From a virus, in IMG/VR virus record IMGVR_UViG_3300036979_000228, positions 1-43,841 of that record: a DNA stretch of 43,841 nt. One strand, given 5' to 3'. A program made the translations under genes and the position numbers. Below are positions 15,572 to 24,945 of the stretch, piece by piece (within the stretch, counting starts at the first letter, position 1; the number at the start of each line of letters is the position of its first letter). Below the pieces are notes generated by a model. That model was given only the letters and a program-made list of their open reading frames with translations, was not told the origin of the DNA and made no database searches.

Positions 15572-16336
15572 ATGGCAAAGAAGCCTAGTAAAACTCCAAT
15601 TGCTAGACTTCAAGAACTGGTACGTATTTTCCACGCTTCGCCGGATACTGGCATTCACCCACACCGAGCACGATCTAATCCTCATATATCAAAGGGCGAA
15701 GGTCAAGGGCGCGGGTTCTACGCGTTTACAGATCCAACTCGGGCAGAACAATTTGCTAAAGGTACTGTTCTTGGTGGCATTAAAAGTGATTTGTTTGAAA
15801 ACATGTCTGCTAGAGATCCTGCAAAAGCTGTTCGTATTTACGAAACACAAGTTGCTAGAAAACATCTATTGCCTGATGCAGAACTTTCATATGGCATTTT
15901 AGAACCTTTTCTTATTAAGTATGCCGACAGAGTTCAAGCAGCAATTGCTAAAGGCAATAAGCGCATCCCTGGTGGAATTCGAACAAGCCAGTTGTTAGAC
16001 CGCAAAAGAGAATCAAGAAAAGCCTGGCCGCACAGAATTGAAAGCTACAACATTAAAGATGTTGAAGGCAAGCCTACTCCAAGTGTTACATGGGGTATTC
16101 CAAAATCAAAAGATAAACCGCCGGGTGCATACACTGCTCCTCTTCCACAAACAGAACTTGATGCAACAACTAACAGTGCGCAACTTCTTGGTCCAATCCT
16201 AAAACAAATTAAGGCTCATGATCCAGAACTTATGGATTTGATGCTTGAAGAGACAATTAGTAAGGGTGGCGCTGTAAGATCTCGTATTGGAAGTAGTCTT
16301 AAACTCATTAATGAAATGCATAGTGGACGCAAGTAA
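15572..16336 (+). CDS. Putative ADP-ribosyltransferase-fold protein
   Basis: A 254-aa protein whose N-terminal third resembles the H-Y class of ADP-ribosyltransferases. Phe-His-Ala-Ser-Pro gives H21, then GRGFYAFTD with Y50 and the usual following helix TRAEQFAKG. Next come a strand YETQVARKHLLPDAE, and a loop-rich C-terminal half. Such proteins transfer ADP-ribose from NAD+ to host targets. In T4 Alt, a similar enzyme is carried in the virion and injected. The third catalytic residue was not identified with certainty, so this is a fold-level call. GC is about 35 per cent over the sampled part (15781-15960), much lower than the next gene, suggesting acquisition. The stop overlaps the next start (TAATG). 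Confidence 0.5.
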   Translation: MAKKPSKTPIARLQELVRIFHASPDTGIHPHRARSNPHISKGEGQGRGFYAFTDPTRAEQFAKGTVLGGIKSDLFENMSARDPAKAVRIYETQVARKHLLPDAELSYGILEPFLIKYADRVQAAIAKGNKRIPGGIRTSQLLDRKRESRKAWPHRIESYNIKDVEGKPTPSVTWGIPKSKDKPPGAYTAPLPQTELDATTNSAQLLGPILKQIKAHDPELMDLMLEETISKGGAVRSRIGSSLKLINEMHSGRK

Positions 16337-16863
16337 TGGATATTGAGATCACATTTGACGCTAAGTACGAGGCTGCGTGTGCTGGCCTTGCCATGTATGA
16401 AGATCATGAGATCATGCCCGATGGTGATTGGATCCGCTTTGCGCGCCGTGTGACTGGTATCCCTGAGTTGTTCATGTACCACCACAAGCGCACCGGCAAC
16501 TACGTGTTTGCCAAGTGGCTGTTCAAGCCGGACGTGTGTTTGGAATTGGAGTGTTTTGATACCCCACCAGATCGGGGTGGTTGGATGTCGGCATCGGAGT
16601 TGAAGGCGCGGTGCTCGCCGGTTGACGATACGGTGCGTTCTATGAAGGACAAGATGCGTTTGGGTGTGAGCCAGCGCAAGCATGAGTATGAAGAAAACGA
16701 GCTGCAAAAGAAAGAAGCAATTAAGATGCTTCACAAGCAGGGCAATGATGTTGAGGCTCGTAATATTGCTACTGGCAAAACGCCTTGGATTGGTGCTGCT
16801 AGAGGCGGCGCGTCGTATGCACGGACTTGTGAAACTCTTCGCCAAATGGCAGGTAGACACTAA
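16336..16863 (+). CDS. Hypothetical protein, probable tail/connector accessory
   Basis: A 175-aa protein starting at ATG 16336 (TAATG overlap) and ending at the TAA 16861-16863, which overlaps the next ATG. The first 110 residues look globular, with many aromatics (KYEAACAGLAMYEDHEIM; MYHHKRTGNYVFAKWLF). The rest is a charged helix (SQRKHEYEENELQKKEAIKM). GC is high (about 55-65 per cent in sampled lines), in contrast to the gene before it. No known domain was seen. Its place before the adaptor suggests a head-to-tail joining or virion role, but this is only position. Confidence 0.65.
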   Translation: MDIEITFDAKYEAACAGLAMYEDHEIMPDGDWIRFARRVTGIPELFMYHHKRTGNYVFAKWLFKPDVCLELECFDTPPDRGGWMSASELKARCSPVDDTVRSMKDKMRLGVSQRKHEYEENELQKKEAIKMLHKQGNDVEARNIATGKTPWIGAARGGASYARTCETLRQMAGRH

Positions 16864-18017
16864 TGGACGCAACAGGTGGATTTATCCAAACAGTCCTAGA
16901 TCGCACCCGTGCGTATCTTGATGATCCATCTATTGATGCTAAGTACGATGACAATTTCCTCGTAAAACACGTCATTAGCCCGATGTTTGCATCGGTGTCA
17001 TCGCGCATCAACAACTCTCTAACGAATCCAATTAGCGTGTGGATTCCATTTCCTCTTACACAGGGAACGCAGTACTACGCGCTCCCACCATGTGTTGGCG
17101 AGGTGTGGCGTATGGCTATCCGAAACGATGACAAGTACGTTAGTCGCGAGGCAATGCCACGTACCGAGTATCACTACCGTGGTCCAAACTGGAAGGTAGA
17201 AGGCAACATGATTGTCTTCAATCCAACACCTGACCAGGACTACGATGACATTGAATTGCAGTTCATGCACAATGGCGAGATCATGCCATTCATTACGCCG
17301 GCAACTCTTGTTGGCCCACCAGTACTAGCAAATATTGGAAGCAGCGGCGTATTTACCTGCACCACTGCAACAACAATTGTAGTTGGTCAAGACATTACTA
17401 TCACTGGTACAAATGGTGGAACTGGCATCATTACCGGATACACAACCGGTACAAAGTATTACGTTATTGCAACCAACGGAACTACAACATTTACGCTGTC
17501 AGCAACTTCTGGTGGTGATGCAATTAGTACAACTGCTGGAAGTGTTAGCGGTTTGACGTGTGCTACAGACAAAGGAATCATCACAATTCCCTTGTCAACA
17601 TCACCAACTGTTGGTGTCATTGATCGCCGTGATAATGCCTATCTTGGTAGCACGGTTCGTATCTTGACCACTACTGGGATTATTGAAGAACGCATTGTTT
17701 CTGCGTGGACCAAGGACAATACGTCTTGGAAAACAACCGTTCGCCTCCCGTTTACCTATGCGTCTGCTGGCACGGTAACGGTTGAGTACGCGCCGTTTGG
17801 CCTTGAATCCCTCTATGAAGCTGTAGCGGTTGGTGGGGCTATGAAGCTCGGGACGTACAAGAAGATCCCAATGTCACAGTTCCAATTGCTTCAGTTGCAG
17901 TACAAGGACGCAATGAAGACGTGCATGGATCACTTCAGTAGCCAGCAGATGCGCGTGCCGAAGTACTTCGAGCGCAGCACTGCGGACAACAAGTTGAACG
18001 ACTGGAGAAACATCTGA
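16863..18017 (+). CDS. Tail adaptor (tail tubular protein A-like)
   Basis: A 384-aa protein resembling T7 gp11-type adaptors, which bridge portal and tail. The helical N-terminus (QTVLDRTRAYLDDPSIDAKYDDNFLV) and C-terminus (SLYEAVAVGGAMKLGTYKK through LLQLQYKDAMKTCMDH) are typical. A Thr/Gly-rich beta domain is inserted at about residues 160-240 (TTIVVGQDITITGTNGGTG), like inserts seen in other phage structural proteins. ATG 16863 overlaps the previous stop, and its stop overlaps the next start (TGATG). Length is roughly double T7 gp11, explained by the insert. Confidence 0.7.
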   Translation: MDATGGFIQTVLDRTRAYLDDPSIDAKYDDNFLVKHVISPMFASVSSRINNSLTNPISVWIPFPLTQGTQYYALPPCVGEVWRMAIRNDDKYVSREAMPRTEYHYRGPNWKVEGNMIVFNPTPDQDYDDIELQFMHNGEIMPFITPATLVGPPVLANIGSSGVFTCTTATTIVVGQDITITGTNGGTGIITGYTTGTKYYVIATNGTTTFTLSATSGGDAISTTAGSVSGLTCATDKGIITIPLSTSPTVGVIDRRDNAYLGSTVRILTTTGIIEERIVSAWTKDNTSWKTTVRLPFTYASAGTVTVEYAPFGLESLYEAVAVGGAMKLGTYKKIPMSQFQLLQLQYKDAMKTCMDHFSSQQMRVPKYFERSTADNKLNDWRNI

Positions 18018-19030
18018 TGCCTATTCCTGGGCAAGATAAAGACATCACGGATAACGAAGGCAACTACCCAAACACGCCAAATCAATGGCTGCTTCGTAAT
18101 TTGTTTGGTGGTACCCAGGTAGGCTGGTCGTCGGGTGGTTCTAGTCCTACCTCATTTAACCTTGCATACCCAACAGTTCCATCAACTAGTTTCCTAATTC
18201 CCTGGGTTCCTGGGCCACCAGTTGGTGGGTTCAATCCAACCAATATCTTTATTGGAGGCGGAAACGGTGGTAACACGGAGGTATTTAATGGCACTAATGG
18301 AACCAACGGAACCAACGGTGGCGGGGATCCAATTACATGTAAGTTCTACGACAGCAGCAGCAACGAAGTCATTGTTGATCCAGTAAGTCAAATCTTCTTT
18401 AACTTTCTACCCGGTGAAGTAACCGACGCTGGTGATGGTGTTGTTGAGGTTACATACAACACAGGTGGTTCTACCGGCAACCTAACTGCAACACTTCCAG
18501 TAGTAGTTACTCCGGGCGGAAGCATGTCTAACAATCAGGTTGCAAGCCTGAATTACGACAGCACTGATTCGTTTGTGTTGTCAGGCGGAAGTTCGCTTCA
18601 GTTAAAAGCAATTTCGGTGACCCCACCTACTGATCTTGGTGCTGTAAATGACATTACGGTTGACGGCTTTGGTCGCGTAACAGCGTATACCAGGCAGCTA
18701 CACGGGATCTATAAGATTACAAGTTCTACGTTTGTTAGTCCAGGACACTGGGAATACAACGTCCTTGAGCAAACATCTGTTGGTTCAACGTGGCCGTTCT
18801 TTGGAAGTGGATCAACTACGCTTGTTGCCTACAACCTTTTAGAGACTGCAAATACATCGTCTGTAGCTTATGGATTGGCGGCTACTGGTACGGCGGCTCC
18901 AATTGTGTTGACTAATCAAGGCGATTACAAGATGTATCCAGTGCCAAACAATCTAATGGTTGAGGTGTGGAAATGGGGTACTAAGTATTTCTTCTCTGCA
19001 CCTAACGTCATTGATGGTGCTTGCCCATGA
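18017..19030 (+). CDS. Beta-rich virion protein, probable tail appendage
   Basis: A 337-aa protein beginning MPIPGQDKDITDNEGN. It is rich in Gly, Thr, Ser and Asn and dominated by beta-strand sequence. Gly-Thr-Asn repeats lie at about residues 92-100. The C-terminal domain (APIVLTNQGDYKMYPVPNN) resembles elements of phage tail or decoration proteins. The start overlaps the previous stop, and the stop overlaps the next gene's ATG (ATGA). It lies between the adaptor and tail tubular B genes, so it is probably a tail fibre, whisker or joint protein. The exact role is unknown. Confidence 0.65.
   Translation: MPIPGQDKDITDNEGNYPNTPNQWLLRNLFGGTQVGWSSGGSSPTSFNLAYPTVPSTSFLIPWVPGPPVGGFNPTNIFIGGGNGGNTEVFNGTNGTNGTNGGGDPITCKFYDSSSNEVIVDPVSQIFFNFLPGEVTDAGDGVVEVTYNTGGSTGNLTATLPVVVTPGGSMSNNQVASLNYDSTDSFVLSGGSSLQLKAISVTPPTDLGAVNDITVDGFGRVTAYTRQLHGIYKITSSTFVSPGHWEYNVLEQTSVGSTWPFFGSGSTTLVAYNLLETANTSSVAYGLAATGTAAPIVLTNQGDYKMYPVPNNLMVEVWKWGTKYFFSAPNVIDGACP
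18290..18316 (+). repeat. Three tandem 9-nt repeats encoding Gly-Thr-Asn
   Basis: GGCACTAAT (18290-18298), GGAACCAAC (18299-18307) and GGAACCAAC (18308-18316) stand in tandem within the preceding gene. The last two copies are identical and the first differs at three wobble positions. This looks like a recent small expansion. Confidence 0.75.
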
Positions 19031-20460
19031 TGAGTGCTGTTATCCGAAGGCAGTGTTGTTGCACGCCCAAGGTTAAACAGTGGACGGCATCTCTTTGTTC
19101 TAATTCTTGTATTGTTACATGCTCTGGTACTGGTGCAATTTGCATTCCAGAAATCACTTTTTGCGATTCGTATCGCCAGTCAATTGGTCTTCCAGATGCA
19201 TTAGATCCTGCAAAGTGCTACATTATGATTCTTGGTGGTTGCTTGTTTGTGGTAAATGACCCTACTTATGTTGCAAGCTGTAATCCAACACCAACGTCAA
19301 ACCGCAACATTGGAAGTCTTTACGGTGTTTTTGACCAACCCGAAGATGGTGGGTGCGACGTAATTTGTACTGAAATTAAAGACGATGCTTATCTTGTTGG
19401 CCCAGATGTATGGACTGGCGGCTTTGCTTGCGGAACCAATTTAACACTTACGTATCAGTGGCCAGATGCATATTGCCGAAGAGAAACATTTACAACCAAT
19501 GGTTCGTGTAGTCCAATATGTGTTGATCCATGCGTAAAAAAAGTTGGAACAATTGTTTCAGCGTGGAGCCTTGGTCAGTTTGCAGATCAATGGTATTCCC
19601 AATCGGTTCCATGCAGTTTGCTTACTCCAAGTTGTACTAATTGTGGTGGATACCTTCCTAGTGGATATCCATTTGGATTTGGAAGAAAACAAAATCATCA
19701 AATAGGTTCTAACTTTTGTCCTAATGTTCCAGCAAATAATTGCAATAGTCCAGCGTGTCAAGTACTTGATGATTTTAATTGTTTTATTCAACCAGTTGCA
19801 ACAGAATATAGAACATACGTAGAAGCACTTACTATTACAAGAAGTTGTGTGTATCCAATTGGTGATGGAACGGGGTGGATTAATTTAGGACCAGGATCGG
19901 ATACCCTTGGAATTGATAGTTGCGTATTTAGAAATCTGTATCCCGGGTGCAGGGCATCAACGCTTGCTACGGCAATCAATAGCGCGCTTGGTCAAGCATC
20001 ACAAGTTGGATCAACTACATTTGTTGCAACAGGAACAAATGCATGGATTGGCTCTGCTTGTATTCTGCAATCTTGTATTGGAACTGCGTGCATTAATATT
20101 AGCGGGCAAGGAGGAAACCCTTATTTATGGGATGGCCCGTATTACTCCAATAGTGGCAAAACCGCCACGTGGTACGCAGCTCCTTGGTTGACATATGTAA
20201 TGACATCCGGTTTAAGTTCAACAAGTTTTATTCGTAACTTTTCTGATAGTGGATGCAGTTGCGGAGGTGGTGATGGTTCTATAGATTGTTTTGGAATTCA
20301 AACCGGAATTACTTCTGGGATTTACCAATCAAACAATGCTGCAACTTTGTCTGGACCTTTTATTGAGTATGGTGTTTCATTTAGTGGTTCTACTTTTACT
20401 ATGGTTGACAATCCAGCTGGCAATAACCAGCCATGTTGTCCACCGCCGACTATCTCATGA
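19027..20460 (+). CDS. Cysteine-rich virion-type protein, unknown function
   Basis: A 477-aa protein with about 36 cysteines (about 7.5 per cent), spread along its length in pairs and triplets (RRQCCCTP; SNSCIVTC; LTPSCTNCGG; SGCSCGGGDG; QPCCPPP). ATG 19027 overlaps the previous TGA (ATGA); its TGA overlaps the next ATG. The protein is Gly/Ser/Thr/Asn-rich and beta-like, as in tail appendages. The cysteines do not form one recognised zinc motif; disulfides in the mature particle are possible. GC is about 32 per cent at 19681-19860, well below neighbours. It has no recognised family, but sits among tail genes. Confidence 0.65.
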   Translation: MMSAVIRRQCCCTPKVKQWTASLCSNSCIVTCSGTGAICIPEITFCDSYRQSIGLPDALDPAKCYIMILGGCLFVVNDPTYVASCNPTPTSNRNIGSLYGVFDQPEDGGCDVICTEIKDDAYLVGPDVWTGGFACGTNLTLTYQWPDAYCRRETFTTNGSCSPICVDPCVKKVGTIVSAWSLGQFADQWYSQSVPCSLLTPSCTNCGGYLPSGYPFGFGRKQNHQIGSNFCPNVPANNCNSPACQVLDDFNCFIQPVATEYRTYVEALTITRSCVYPIGDGTGWINLGPGSDTLGIDSCVFRNLYPGCRASTLATAINSALGQASQVGSTTFVATGTNAWIGSACILQSCIGTACINISGQGGNPYLWDGPYYSNSGKTATWYAAPWLTYVMTSGLSSTSFIRNFSDSGCSCGGGDGSIDCFGIQTGITSGIYQSNNAATLSGPFIEYGVSFSGSTFTMVDNPAGNNQPCCPPPTIS

Positions 20461-20861
20461 GAATCAGTATTAACGGCAAGATTATTGAGAGCGTCGACTG
20501 TCAGTCGTGGTCGCTGGATGTTGACCGGCCATTTTGCCACAAGGGTCTAGACGTATCTGGATGCGGTACATGCGCCCTGCGGGTTGAGCGTGTAAAAGCC
20601 CCACCCGCTAAGGTGTTTGAAAAGGCGGCTTCATGGGTTCGGGCTGAAGTCAGCAAGTTCACCCAAGAGATGGCAGAGGGTCAATACGAGGCTCGGCTGG
20701 CTACCTGTCGGGCGTGTGAGTTTCTAAACCCTCGAGAGGCTCCACTGGTGGGGTTCTGCAAAGCATGTGGCTGCGGGGAGAATCCAAGGGCAGAACTGAC
20801 AATTAAAGGAAACATGCCAGCTGCTACTTGTCCGAAGGGGAAATGGACGGTTGTACCGTAA
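20457..20861 (+). CDS. Zinc-ribbon-like protein
   Basis: A 134-aa protein starting at ATG 20457 (ATGA overlap). The C-terminal half carries CRAC (about 90-93), FCKACGCG (about 107-114) and ATCPKGKW, a cysteine pattern common in small zinc-binding proteins of aquatic phages. The N-terminal half has further Cys (SVDCQ; PFCHKG; SGCGTCALRV) and could hold a second metal site. The middle is helical (ASWVRAEVSKFTQEMAEGQY). The motif suggests metal binding; the function is not known. It directly follows the cysteine-rich gene and precedes tail tubular B. Confidence 0.65.
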   Translation: MRISINGKIIESVDCQSWSLDVDRPFCHKGLDVSGCGTCALRVERVKAPPAKVFEKAASWVRAEVSKFTQEMAEGQYEARLATCRACEFLNPREAPLVGFCKACGCGENPRAELTIKGNMPAATCPKGKWTVVP

Positions 20862-20871
20862 GATGTAGCCA

Positions 20872-23586
20872 ATGCAGGAAATCACTTGGCCACTCCCGCT
20901 GAACAAAGCCTCCCAGAGCAAAGATGTCTGGAAGGGTGGCGCTACCACTAGTCCTATTTGGGAACTAGTAGGTGTTGACGGCACAAACCAAGGCGCAATA
21001 GTTCCGCACCCTGGTTTTAAAGAAGCCTGGGTATTTCGATATGACGAGATTCCAAACGCAAGTTTTATTGGCGAAGACAATCCATACAAAACGGATACGT
21101 TTAGAGCAGAGGTTTTAGACTTCTGGACATTTAGTGCTCGTATTGGATCAGACCATTACTGTTACGGAGTGGTTTATCTAGCGCAGCGTCCAAAAGAAAC
21201 AACACGCGATTTGCTTATGGAGGGGTACAGGACTGATGGTGGCGGTAGTTACTTCAACAAAGTTCTTGTAGACGGTGGATCTGGTGATGCAACAAAGCTT
21301 GGTCTTACGTTTACGGATTACGCCATCAGCGTGACATCTACACCGCGTGTGGTGTACGTTTGTATTCGCGGGTTAAATCCCCGTGCAGTGACGTTCCCCA
21401 CCGGTAGTGTTGTATCTGTAAACGCAGGTCCAGGTGTTAAGCCAGTGGGTTCGTATGTGTCCACAATTGTAAGTGGTGCGTACAGTCCATCAAATACTCT
21501 GCTTCCAAATCCCGCTACAAGTCCTTACCCTGTTGGCTCGTTTATTGTGTACTCAAGTGCGGGTACATCGCCTACCGAATGGGCGGACAATGCAACTCGT
21601 TGGGGTACTGCTGTTAGCCAAAAGGCTGGTGACTACGCGTTTGCGGTGCAGTTTGAAGATTCGTTGAGTGGCCGGCGATCACAGTTAAGTGATTCTATTC
21701 CAGTTACGTTTGCGTCTACAACCGCAATACCAACTCGCAAGTTTAGTGTTGTTGGAATTGTTGATACCGCTAAGTACGACACCGTAAAGATCTGGCGCAC
21801 AGTACGAAATACAAACGCATCCGGTGTATTTACCGCTGGCATCTTGCAGCTTGAAGCAACATTCCTTGCATCTGAATATGTACTTAGTCCTTCACCTGCT
21901 GCTCCTACATGGACAAGTCCAGCGCTTCCTGCAACTGTAGTGAAGTGGGGGTATGCGGTACAGAAAGACGACCGTCAGTTGGTGATGCAAGACACCTTCC
22001 AAGACCGTCCATCTTTCTTGAGCGCCGTTCCTTTTGGTGGGGCATCTGCGGCATATCAGAGTCAGTTGTTTGTCTCTAACACGTCTGGTCAGGTTTCTAA
22101 TAAAGAAGATCAGATGCAGTCGGTTGGCGAGATTCGATACTCAAGTGCATCAGATGGTTCGTATGAACTGTTTGCACCCAAGGGTCGATGGACACCTGAC
22201 ATTTATGGTGACAGTCCAATTGCGTTTCAACAGTGCGGCCAGATCCTTCTTGGGTTCTCAGGCAATCAGGTGTACTTCATCATGCGCGAGGGCGCGTTTG
22301 TTCGCGTCATGGGCGCGCACAATGGGTACGGCATTACGAGTCCGTATGCGCTTGCCAATGTAGGCCCGATGGTTTACTACGTGACCCACCAGGGTCTGCG
22401 GGTTGTGTATGCAGATGGTCGGCTAGATGAAGTTGGTGCAGTTGACTGGCTGTTGTCCATTGATTGGGCAGACGATTTAAGTCGCATTTCAATGGCGTTT
22501 GATCCGCGGACTACTGCGCTTTACATCCACAATCCGGTGAAGAATAAGACTGCCGTTATGTGGTTCTCTAGCGGAACGTGCAGTGAATTGCATCACATGC
22601 CGTTTGTTAAATGCACGCGCGGATTGTTTGCAAAGACCGCTGGTGGCCCGCTGGAAGACACTGCATTGTTCTTGTTGTCACAAACAGCAATTATCAATAA
22701 TGCTGCTAATGCTGGATATCGAGCACGATTGATGATGCCGGCAGAAGATCCACTTGATCGCGTGCGAGTTCCGAACCCACTTAATACGTTTGAGGGTGTG
22801 CATTACGGATTAATTGACGGCGCTTCTGATCGTTGCGTGTTGGCAACAATTACTGAAAGTGGTGGATATTACACGTTTACTTGGGCATCTCGTACATATG
22901 GCTGGACTCCCGATTACACCATTATTGGTGCGTACATCAAGATTGTTGGTAGTACTGCGTCAAGAGCATCTTCTACATCTAATACTGATTTCTATCAGTA
23001 CACATTTAGGATTGTTAGTTTGCTGAGTGCTCTTGGTGGCTTTGCACGCGTGCAAGCTGTATTGGTTGATGATGAAATAGACCCACCAGCAGCAACCCCG
23101 TTCTATGCAAGTTCGCCAACCGTATTGATTGCTATCAATCCAGTTGTAGTAAAGGTGCAGACAGCCATCCTCCCTGGTGGCCAAGAAGCTGGCATGTTTA
23201 TGAACTCAAAGCAGGTGTCTTCGGTTGGTGCGCTTATAAGCGGGTACGAGTACTCGGGTGCGGTTGACTCGACTATTGGGTACAACCAGTTCTCGCGGTG
23301 GTTTGCCAACCTTTACCGAGGTGAGGAAGACACCGTGTACCTCAAGGGCTATTCGTACAACCCGTCAACGGATGACACCAAGAAGACAATTGTCAACGGA
23401 ACGTCACCTATTCATGCAGCTTGGAACCAGACAAAGGTCACTGGGACTGCTTCGTCTATGGTCCTTGGCCCGCAGTGGAGCGTTGAATTTGCAGCATTTG
23501 TCGTAGGTCAGACATTTAGGCTACTTGCCCTGAGTATAAAGGGACGTATCCTTGACACCGAAAGGAACACAAATAACTATGCCTAG
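20872..23586 (+). CDS. Tail tubular protein B-like (nozzle) protein
   Basis: A 904-aa protein resembling T7 gp12-type tubular B proteins, which form the tail nozzle. It begins MQEITWPLPLNKASQSKD, and its phrases KASQSKDVWKGG and VPHPGFKEAWVF near the start, beta-propeller-like segments such as LVMQDTFQDRPSFLSAVPFGG, VGPMVYYVTHQGLRVVYADG and IDWADDLSRISMAFDPRT, and its size fit this family (T7 gp12 is 794 aa). ATG 20872 is 10 nt after the preceding stop. The adaptor lies four genes upstream. The last 8 nt overlap the next gene's start region. Confidence 0.75.
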   Translation: MQEITWPLPLNKASQSKDVWKGGATTSPIWELVGVDGTNQGAIVPHPGFKEAWVFRYDEIPNASFIGEDNPYKTDTFRAEVLDFWTFSARIGSDHYCYGVVYLAQRPKETTRDLLMEGYRTDGGGSYFNKVLVDGGSGDATKLGLTFTDYAISVTSTPRVVYVCIRGLNPRAVTFPTGSVVSVNAGPGVKPVGSYVSTIVSGAYSPSNTLLPNPATSPYPVGSFIVYSSAGTSPTEWADNATRWGTAVSQKAGDYAFAVQFEDSLSGRRSQLSDSIPVTFASTTAIPTRKFSVVGIVDTAKYDTVKIWRTVRNTNASGVFTAGILQLEATFLASEYVLSPSPAAPTWTSPALPATVVKWGYAVQKDDRQLVMQDTFQDRPSFLSAVPFGGASAAYQSQLFVSNTSGQVSNKEDQMQSVGEIRYSSASDGSYELFAPKGRWTPDIYGDSPIAFQQCGQILLGFSGNQVYFIMREGAFVRVMGAHNGYGITSPYALANVGPMVYYVTHQGLRVVYADGRLDEVGAVDWLLSIDWADDLSRISMAFDPRTTALYIHNPVKNKTAVMWFSSGTCSELHHMPFVKCTRGLFAKTAGGPLEDTALFLLSQTAIINNAANAGYRARLMMPAEDPLDRVRVPNPLNTFEGVHYGLIDGASDRCVLATITESGGYYTFTWASRTYGWTPDYTIIGAYIKIVGSTASRASSTSNTDFYQYTFRIVSLLSALGGFARVQAVLVDDEIDPPAATPFYASSPTVLIAINPVVVKVQTAILPGGQEAGMFMNSKQVSSVGALISGYEYSGAVDSTIGYNQFSRWFANLYRGEEDTVYLKGYSYNPSTDDTKKTIVNGTSPIHAAWNQTKVTGTASSMVLGPQWSVEFAAFVVGQTFRLLALSIKGRILDTERNTNNYA

Positions 23587-24937
23587 CCCATTTGGAAACT
23601 TCGATTCAAGCAATCCTTCTGGCCGTGGAACTCCTGGTCGCGGAACTGGCCCTGGTCAGTTTGGTGGTGTTGGTCGCTCTCGGATGCGTAATCCAGATGG
23701 TTCACTTCGGCAGGGATACGTTAACCCACACGGGCAGATGCCTCCTGGAATGAACCCACCAATGCAAACGCATGGCGGAAGTACAAGTCGCATGTTTGGT
23801 GGTGCGCGGGGTGGAAACATCCCGATGCAGAACCGCAACTCATCTACGGCTCCAACCCCACCAGCGGGTGGTACTGGTAGGTTTAGTCCTGGTGGCGGAC
23901 CGGGTGCGCTTTACGGAATGCCAAGCGCAAGTGATTCGTATGCTCGTCAGCAATTCTTGCAGTCAATGAATCCAGGCGGCCAACAGCAACAGGGCGGTGT
24001 GCGTTCCGGTGATTACTTGTCTGAAGCGTTTGCTCAGGACTACACAAATACCGAGCAGGGACGCCAACAACAGTACAACGCTCTTATGGGTTTGATGGGT
24101 GGCGCAAGACAGGCCGGCAACATGGGCATGGAGGGCTTGCAAGACGCTCGTCAAAATGAGCGACAAGGTATGGATATTGCTGCTAGAGGTGCTCAAAGCA
24201 TGACTGATGCTGCTGGAACCGCTAGTAATGTGTATGGTCAATCGCAACGTGATGTCCGTAATTCGCTTGGTGAAGCGCGTTCTAATATGAACGCCGGCAT
24301 CAACACGATGGAAAATGCCATTAAAGATCAGGACTTCTTCCGGAAAGACACGGTTGCTGGTGGGGTCTCGGGCATTCAAAGCCAGTTTGCATCTGCCAAG
24401 CAGCAAATTCAATCGGACCCAAACATGAGTCCCGATGACAAGCAAGCTGCAATGGACAACCTCAACAACACCATGAGACAGCAGACTAGTGCGTTTGCGT
24501 CACAGGCTGATGCGCAAGCGGCTGATAGTTTGCTACAAGCCAAGAACGCGCTTAGTCAAGCACAGTTGTCTAAGGGTCAAGCAATGGGCGGCATGGGACT
24601 TCAGGGTGCATCCATTACTGGTGGGTTTGGCATGAACGCTTCACAGATGCAAACGCAAGCTGCTGAAGCCGGCGCTCGGTTGATGGCTGCACAGAGTCAG
24701 TTTCAAGGCAGTTTGAATCAGTCGGCAATGGCCGCTGCAATTCAAGCGCAGTTGAATGGCAATATGCAGCAAGCAAACATTATTATGAATGCACCTTACG
24801 GTGCTACTCGTCTTGCTGACACCATTCTTTCAATGCACAACGCGCAGGGAGTGCGACCTGGTACTCAGACCTCTCCTCGGTACGGCGGTCGAATTAGTGG
24901 TCTTCTCGGCAATCCAACCTTCACCGGATACGCATAA
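23579..24937 (+). CDS. Gly/Gln-rich internal virion protein candidate
   Basis: A 452-aa protein beginning MPSPFGNFDSSNPSGRG. ATG 23579 has AAAGGA upstream, though 13 nt away. The first 130 residues are Gly/Pro/Ser/Arg-rich and disordered; the rest is helical with Gln, Ala and Met-rich stretches (for example LSQAQLSKGQAMGGMG). It follows the tail tubular B gene, the place of T7 gp14-type ejection proteins. No enzymatic motif was found. It may be part of the channel through which DNA leaves the virion, but this is inferred from position. Confidence 0.65.
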   Translation: MPSPFGNFDSSNPSGRGTPGRGTGPGQFGGVGRSRMRNPDGSLRQGYVNPHGQMPPGMNPPMQTHGGSTSRMFGGARGGNIPMQNRNSSTAPTPPAGGTGRFSPGGGPGALYGMPSASDSYARQQFLQSMNPGGQQQQGGVRSGDYLSEAFAQDYTNTEQGRQQQYNALMGLMGGARQAGNMGMEGLQDARQNERQGMDIAARGAQSMTDAAGTASNVYGQSQRDVRNSLGEARSNMNAGINTMENAIKDQDFFRKDTVAGGVSGIQSQFASAKQQIQSDPNMSPDDKQAAMDNLNNTMRQQTSAFASQADAQAADSLLQAKNALSQAQLSKGQAMGGMGLQGASITGGFGMNASQMQTQAAEAGARLMAAQSQFQGSLNQSAMAAAIQAQLNGNMQQANIIMNAPYGATRLADTILSMHNAQGVRPGTQTSPRYGGRISGLLGNPTFTGYA

Positions 24938-24945
24938 GGAAACAC

